Positions 5,784-7,521 of a stretch of DNA of 7,521 bases are shown in pieces. The position numbers and the translations under genes are program-made. The stretch comes from Rhodospirillales bacterium (lineage in GTDB: Bacteria; Pseudomonadota; Alphaproteobacteria; Micavibrionales; UBA2020): assembly GCA_023266795.1 (NCBI GenBank), contig JAHFPI010000090.1:1-7521 (forward strand). Reading direction: 5' to 3'. The notes beneath the pieces are model-generated. The model ran no database searches. It had not been told where the DNA came from and was given only the letters and a program-made list of their open reading frames with translations. Within the stretch, counting starts at the first letter, position 1. The number at the start of each line of letters is the position of its first letter.

Positions 5784-5796
5784 GGTAAAACATGAG

Positions 5797-5803
5797 AAAG
5801 GAG
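5797..5803 (+). promoter_or_regulatory. Ribosome binding site that fixes the ABC ATPase start
   Basis: AAAGGAG stands nine bases before the ATG at 5813. An in-frame ATG at 5792 would add seven residues, but it would place this Shine-Dalgarno inside the coding sequence and leave that ATG without one. The start at 5813 is therefore preferred. Confidence 0.8.
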
Positions 5804-5812
5804 ACCCACATA

Positions 5813-6496
5813 ATGGAGTTTTTAAAAACTGAAAATTTATGCAAGGTCTACGGCAAGGGCGAAAACCAAGTTACCGCGCTTGACCATGTTTCGCTTACAA
5901 TCGAAAAGGGGGAGTTTACCGCAATCATCGGCTCCTCCGGCTCCGGCAAATCCACATTGCTTCACATCATCGGCGGCGTGGACGTGCCGACAAGCGGAAA
6001 GGTGTATTTGGACGGGCAGGATGTATATGCCCAAAGCAATGAAAAACTCGCCATTTTCCGCAGGCGGCAGGTTGGGCTGATTTACCAGTTTCACAACCTC
6101 ATCCCCACTCTGAATGTGGTGGAAAACATCACCTTGCCTATACTGATGGACAAGCGGAAGGTCAACGAGGAACGGCTGAATGACTTGTTGGAACTGCTTG
6201 GGCTAAAAGACCGAAAAACGCATTTACCCAATCAGCTTTCGGGCGGTCAGCAACAGCGCGTTTCCATAGGACGCGCTTTGATGAACGCCCCGGCGGTCAT
6301 GCTTGCCGACGAACCCACGGGCAGTTTGGACAGCCGAAATGGACATGAAATTATCAATCTGCTGAAATTAAGCAATCAAAAATATCGGCAGGCCCTTCTC
6401 GTCGTCACGCATGACGAAAATATCGCCCTGCAAGCAGACCGCATTATCGGCATATCAGACGGCAAAGTAGTGCGAGACGAGAGGGTGCGGCCATGA
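5813..6496 (+). CDS. ABC transporter ATP-binding protein (MacB/LolD-type)
   Basis: A 227-residue cytoplasmic ATPase that powers the adjacent FtsX-type permease. In order it shows the A-loop region (KVYGKG), Walker A GSSGSGKST (residues 40-48), Q-loop Gln92 in GLIYQFHNLIPTLNVVENI, the signature LSGGQQQR (142-149), Walker B AVMLADEP (161-168), the D-loop GSLDS and the switch His200 in VVTHD. The Q-loop sequence and size are typical of the MacB/LolD/BceA group, which works with permeases carrying a large extracellular domain. All nucleotide-binding motifs are intact. The stop overlaps the permease start by four bases (ATGA), so the two are co-translated. The gene follows its own promoter gap after the kinase, which allows the transporter to be induced separately from the regulators. 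Confidence 0.95.
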   Translation: MEFLKTENLCKVYGKGENQVTALDHVSLTIEKGEFTAIIGSSGSGKSTLLHIIGGVDVPTSGKVYLDGQDVYAQSNEKLAIFRRRQVGLIYQFHNLIPTLNVVENITLPILMDKRKVNEERLNDLLELLGLKDRKTHLPNQLSGGQQQRVSIGRALMNAPAVMLADEPTGSLDSRNGHEIINLLKLSNQKYRQALLVVTHDENIALQADRIIGISDGKVVRDERVRP

Positions 6497-7521
6497 ACAT
6501 TTTCAACAAAGTTACCCTGCAAGGCATGAAAAAGAGTCGCACACGAACGATTGTAACGGTTATCGGAGTTGTCCTGTCCGCCGCCATGATTACGGCAGTC
6601 GCTACCTTTGCCGTTTCCCTGCAAAACTATATGGTAAACGGCGCGATTGTGAAATACGGCGGTTGGCACATCGAGTTTTTGGACGTTAATTCCTCTTTCG
6701 TACTGGAACGAACTCTCGACAATGGAGTTGCAAACACCGCAACATTTGAAAATATCGGCTACGCAACACTTGACGGCGGGAAAAACCCCAACAAGCCGTA
6801 TCTTTTTATAGCCGGATTTAGCAAGGAAGCCTTTGATACCTTGCCCATAACCCTGGTTTCAGGCAGATTGCCGAAAAACAGTGGGGAGATTCTTGTCCCA
6901 GCGCACGTCGCGGCAAACGGCGGCGTTAAATTCGCGGTGGGCGACACGCTTTCACTTGCTGTCGGAAGCCGCATGGACGGAAACAAAAATCTCGGTCAAC
7001 ACGACCCTTACATTTCCGAGGGCGAGCCGGGGAAGGTCAAAGAAACTCTTGTGCCAAAAGCCGAGAGAACCTACACGATTGTCGGTATCTGCGAAAGACC
7101 CGGTTTTGAGGAATATTCCGCGCCGGGATACACCTTGATAACAACAACAGATACAGTAGACAAAGCGGACAGCTTCAGCATATTTGTTACGCTTAAAAAC
7201 CCGCTCCAAGTCCATGCTTACGCAAGCAACACAGCCGGAACCCATAGCTATGTCTTTAACGATAATGTGTTGCGCTTCATGGGCGTTTCGAGCGATAGCA
7301 TGTTCAACGCGCTTCTGTACTCGGTTGGCGGCATTTTGGTTGCCTTGATAATGATAGGCTCAGTTTTTTTGATTTATAATTCGTTCAACATATCGCTGAA
7401 CGAACGCACACGGCAGTTCGGGATTCTTTCATCTGTGGGAGCCACAGCAAAGCAACTGCGAAATTCGGTGCTGTTTGAGGGACTTTGCATTGGTGCAGTC
7501 GGCATACCTATTGGCGTTATT
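6493..7521 (+). CDS. FtsX-type ABC transporter permease, 3' end cut by window edge
   Basis: The open frame gives 343 residues to the right edge and continues outside. Basic residues (MKKSRTRT) precede a first membrane helix at about 18-43. An extracellular domain of some 225 residues follows (about 45-270), of the kind seen in MacB-like proteins. A second helix spans about 273-296. The segment NSFNISLNERTRQFGILSSVGA (about 296-317) is the typical FtsX-domain coupling helix that contacts the ATPase, with another helix starting near 328. A MacB-like protein would end after about 400 residues with four helices, while many Clostridia homologues have two FtsX repeats and about 800 residues. The window does not decide between them. 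The topology seen, with the large domain right after helix 1, differs from BceB, where it lies between later helices. A role in removing antimicrobial peptides or other envelope-active compounds is inferred from the regulators beside it. The substrate is unknown. Confidence 0.92.
   Translation, partial: MNIFNKVTLQGMKKSRTRTIVTVIGVVLSAAMITAVATFAVSLQNYMVNGAIVKYGGWHIEFLDVNSSFVLERTLDNGVANTATFENIGYATLDGGKNPNKPYLFIAGFSKEAFDTLPITLVSGRLPKNSGEILVPAHVAANGGVKFAVGDTLSLAVGSRMDGNKNLGQHDPYISEGEPGKVKETLVPKAERTYTIVGICERPGFEEYSAPGYTLITTTDTVDKADSFSIFVTLKNPLQVHAYASNTAGTHSYVFNDNVLRFMGVSSDSMFNALLYSVGGILVALIMIGSVFLIYNSFNISLNERTRQFGILSSVGATAKQLRNSVLFEGLCIGAVGIPIGVI

Noticed and set aside
5792..5812. Upstream ATG that would lengthen the ABC ATPase by seven residues
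   Set aside because: The Shine-Dalgarno AAAGGAG lies downstream of it and is correctly spaced for the ATG at 5813.
1..7521. CRISPR arrays, tRNA or rRNA genes, insertion sequences
   Set aside because: No regularly spaced repeats, cloverleaf-like segments, transposase frames or terminal inverted repeats were seen on either strand.

Overview
The window looks like an accessory region of a Bacillota (Firmicutes) chromosome, most likely of the Clostridia/Negativicutes type. The reasons are strong AGGAGG-type ribosome sites, a YwbE homologue, a BlaI/MecI-type repressor, and a two-component system next to an FtsX-type ABC transporter. The species cannot be named from the sequence alone. Base composition differs along the window: the left 1.8 kb is clearly GC-rich and the right half is more AT-rich, so the window is probably a mosaic.

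Region 1 (1-1780, minus strand) is a large-subunit KatE-type (clade 2) haem catalase. Its C-terminal flavodoxin/DJ-1-like domain is cut by the left edge. A 347-base non-coding stretch separates it from the divergent genes to the right.

Region 2 (2128-3377, plus strand) holds a small YwbE-family protein, a single-cysteine ArsC/Spx-like thioredoxin-fold protein, and the C-terminal part of an acyltransferase-3 membrane protein with no N-terminal half. After these comes a 319-base stretch (3378-3696). It contains what may be the first codons of a decayed secreted-protein gene, then a well-formed promoter with a BlaI-type operator.

Region 3 (3697-7521, plus strand) is the most interesting part. 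It encodes a BlaI/MecI-family repressor, an OmpR-family response regulator and a histidine kinase with almost no extracellular sensor, in one overlapping transcription unit. An 81-base promoter gap follows, then an ABC ATPase and an FtsX-type permease that runs off the right edge. Genes within each block overlap by 1 to 14 bases, which suggests tight co-expression. My reading is that BlaI represses its own operon through the operator at 3637-3652, while the response regulator activates the transporter from a Bce-like box at 5750-5763. No BlaR1-type sensor protease and no beta-lactamase is visible. The transporter is most plausibly an envelope-stress or antimicrobial-peptide detoxification pump, but its substrate cannot be read from the sequence.
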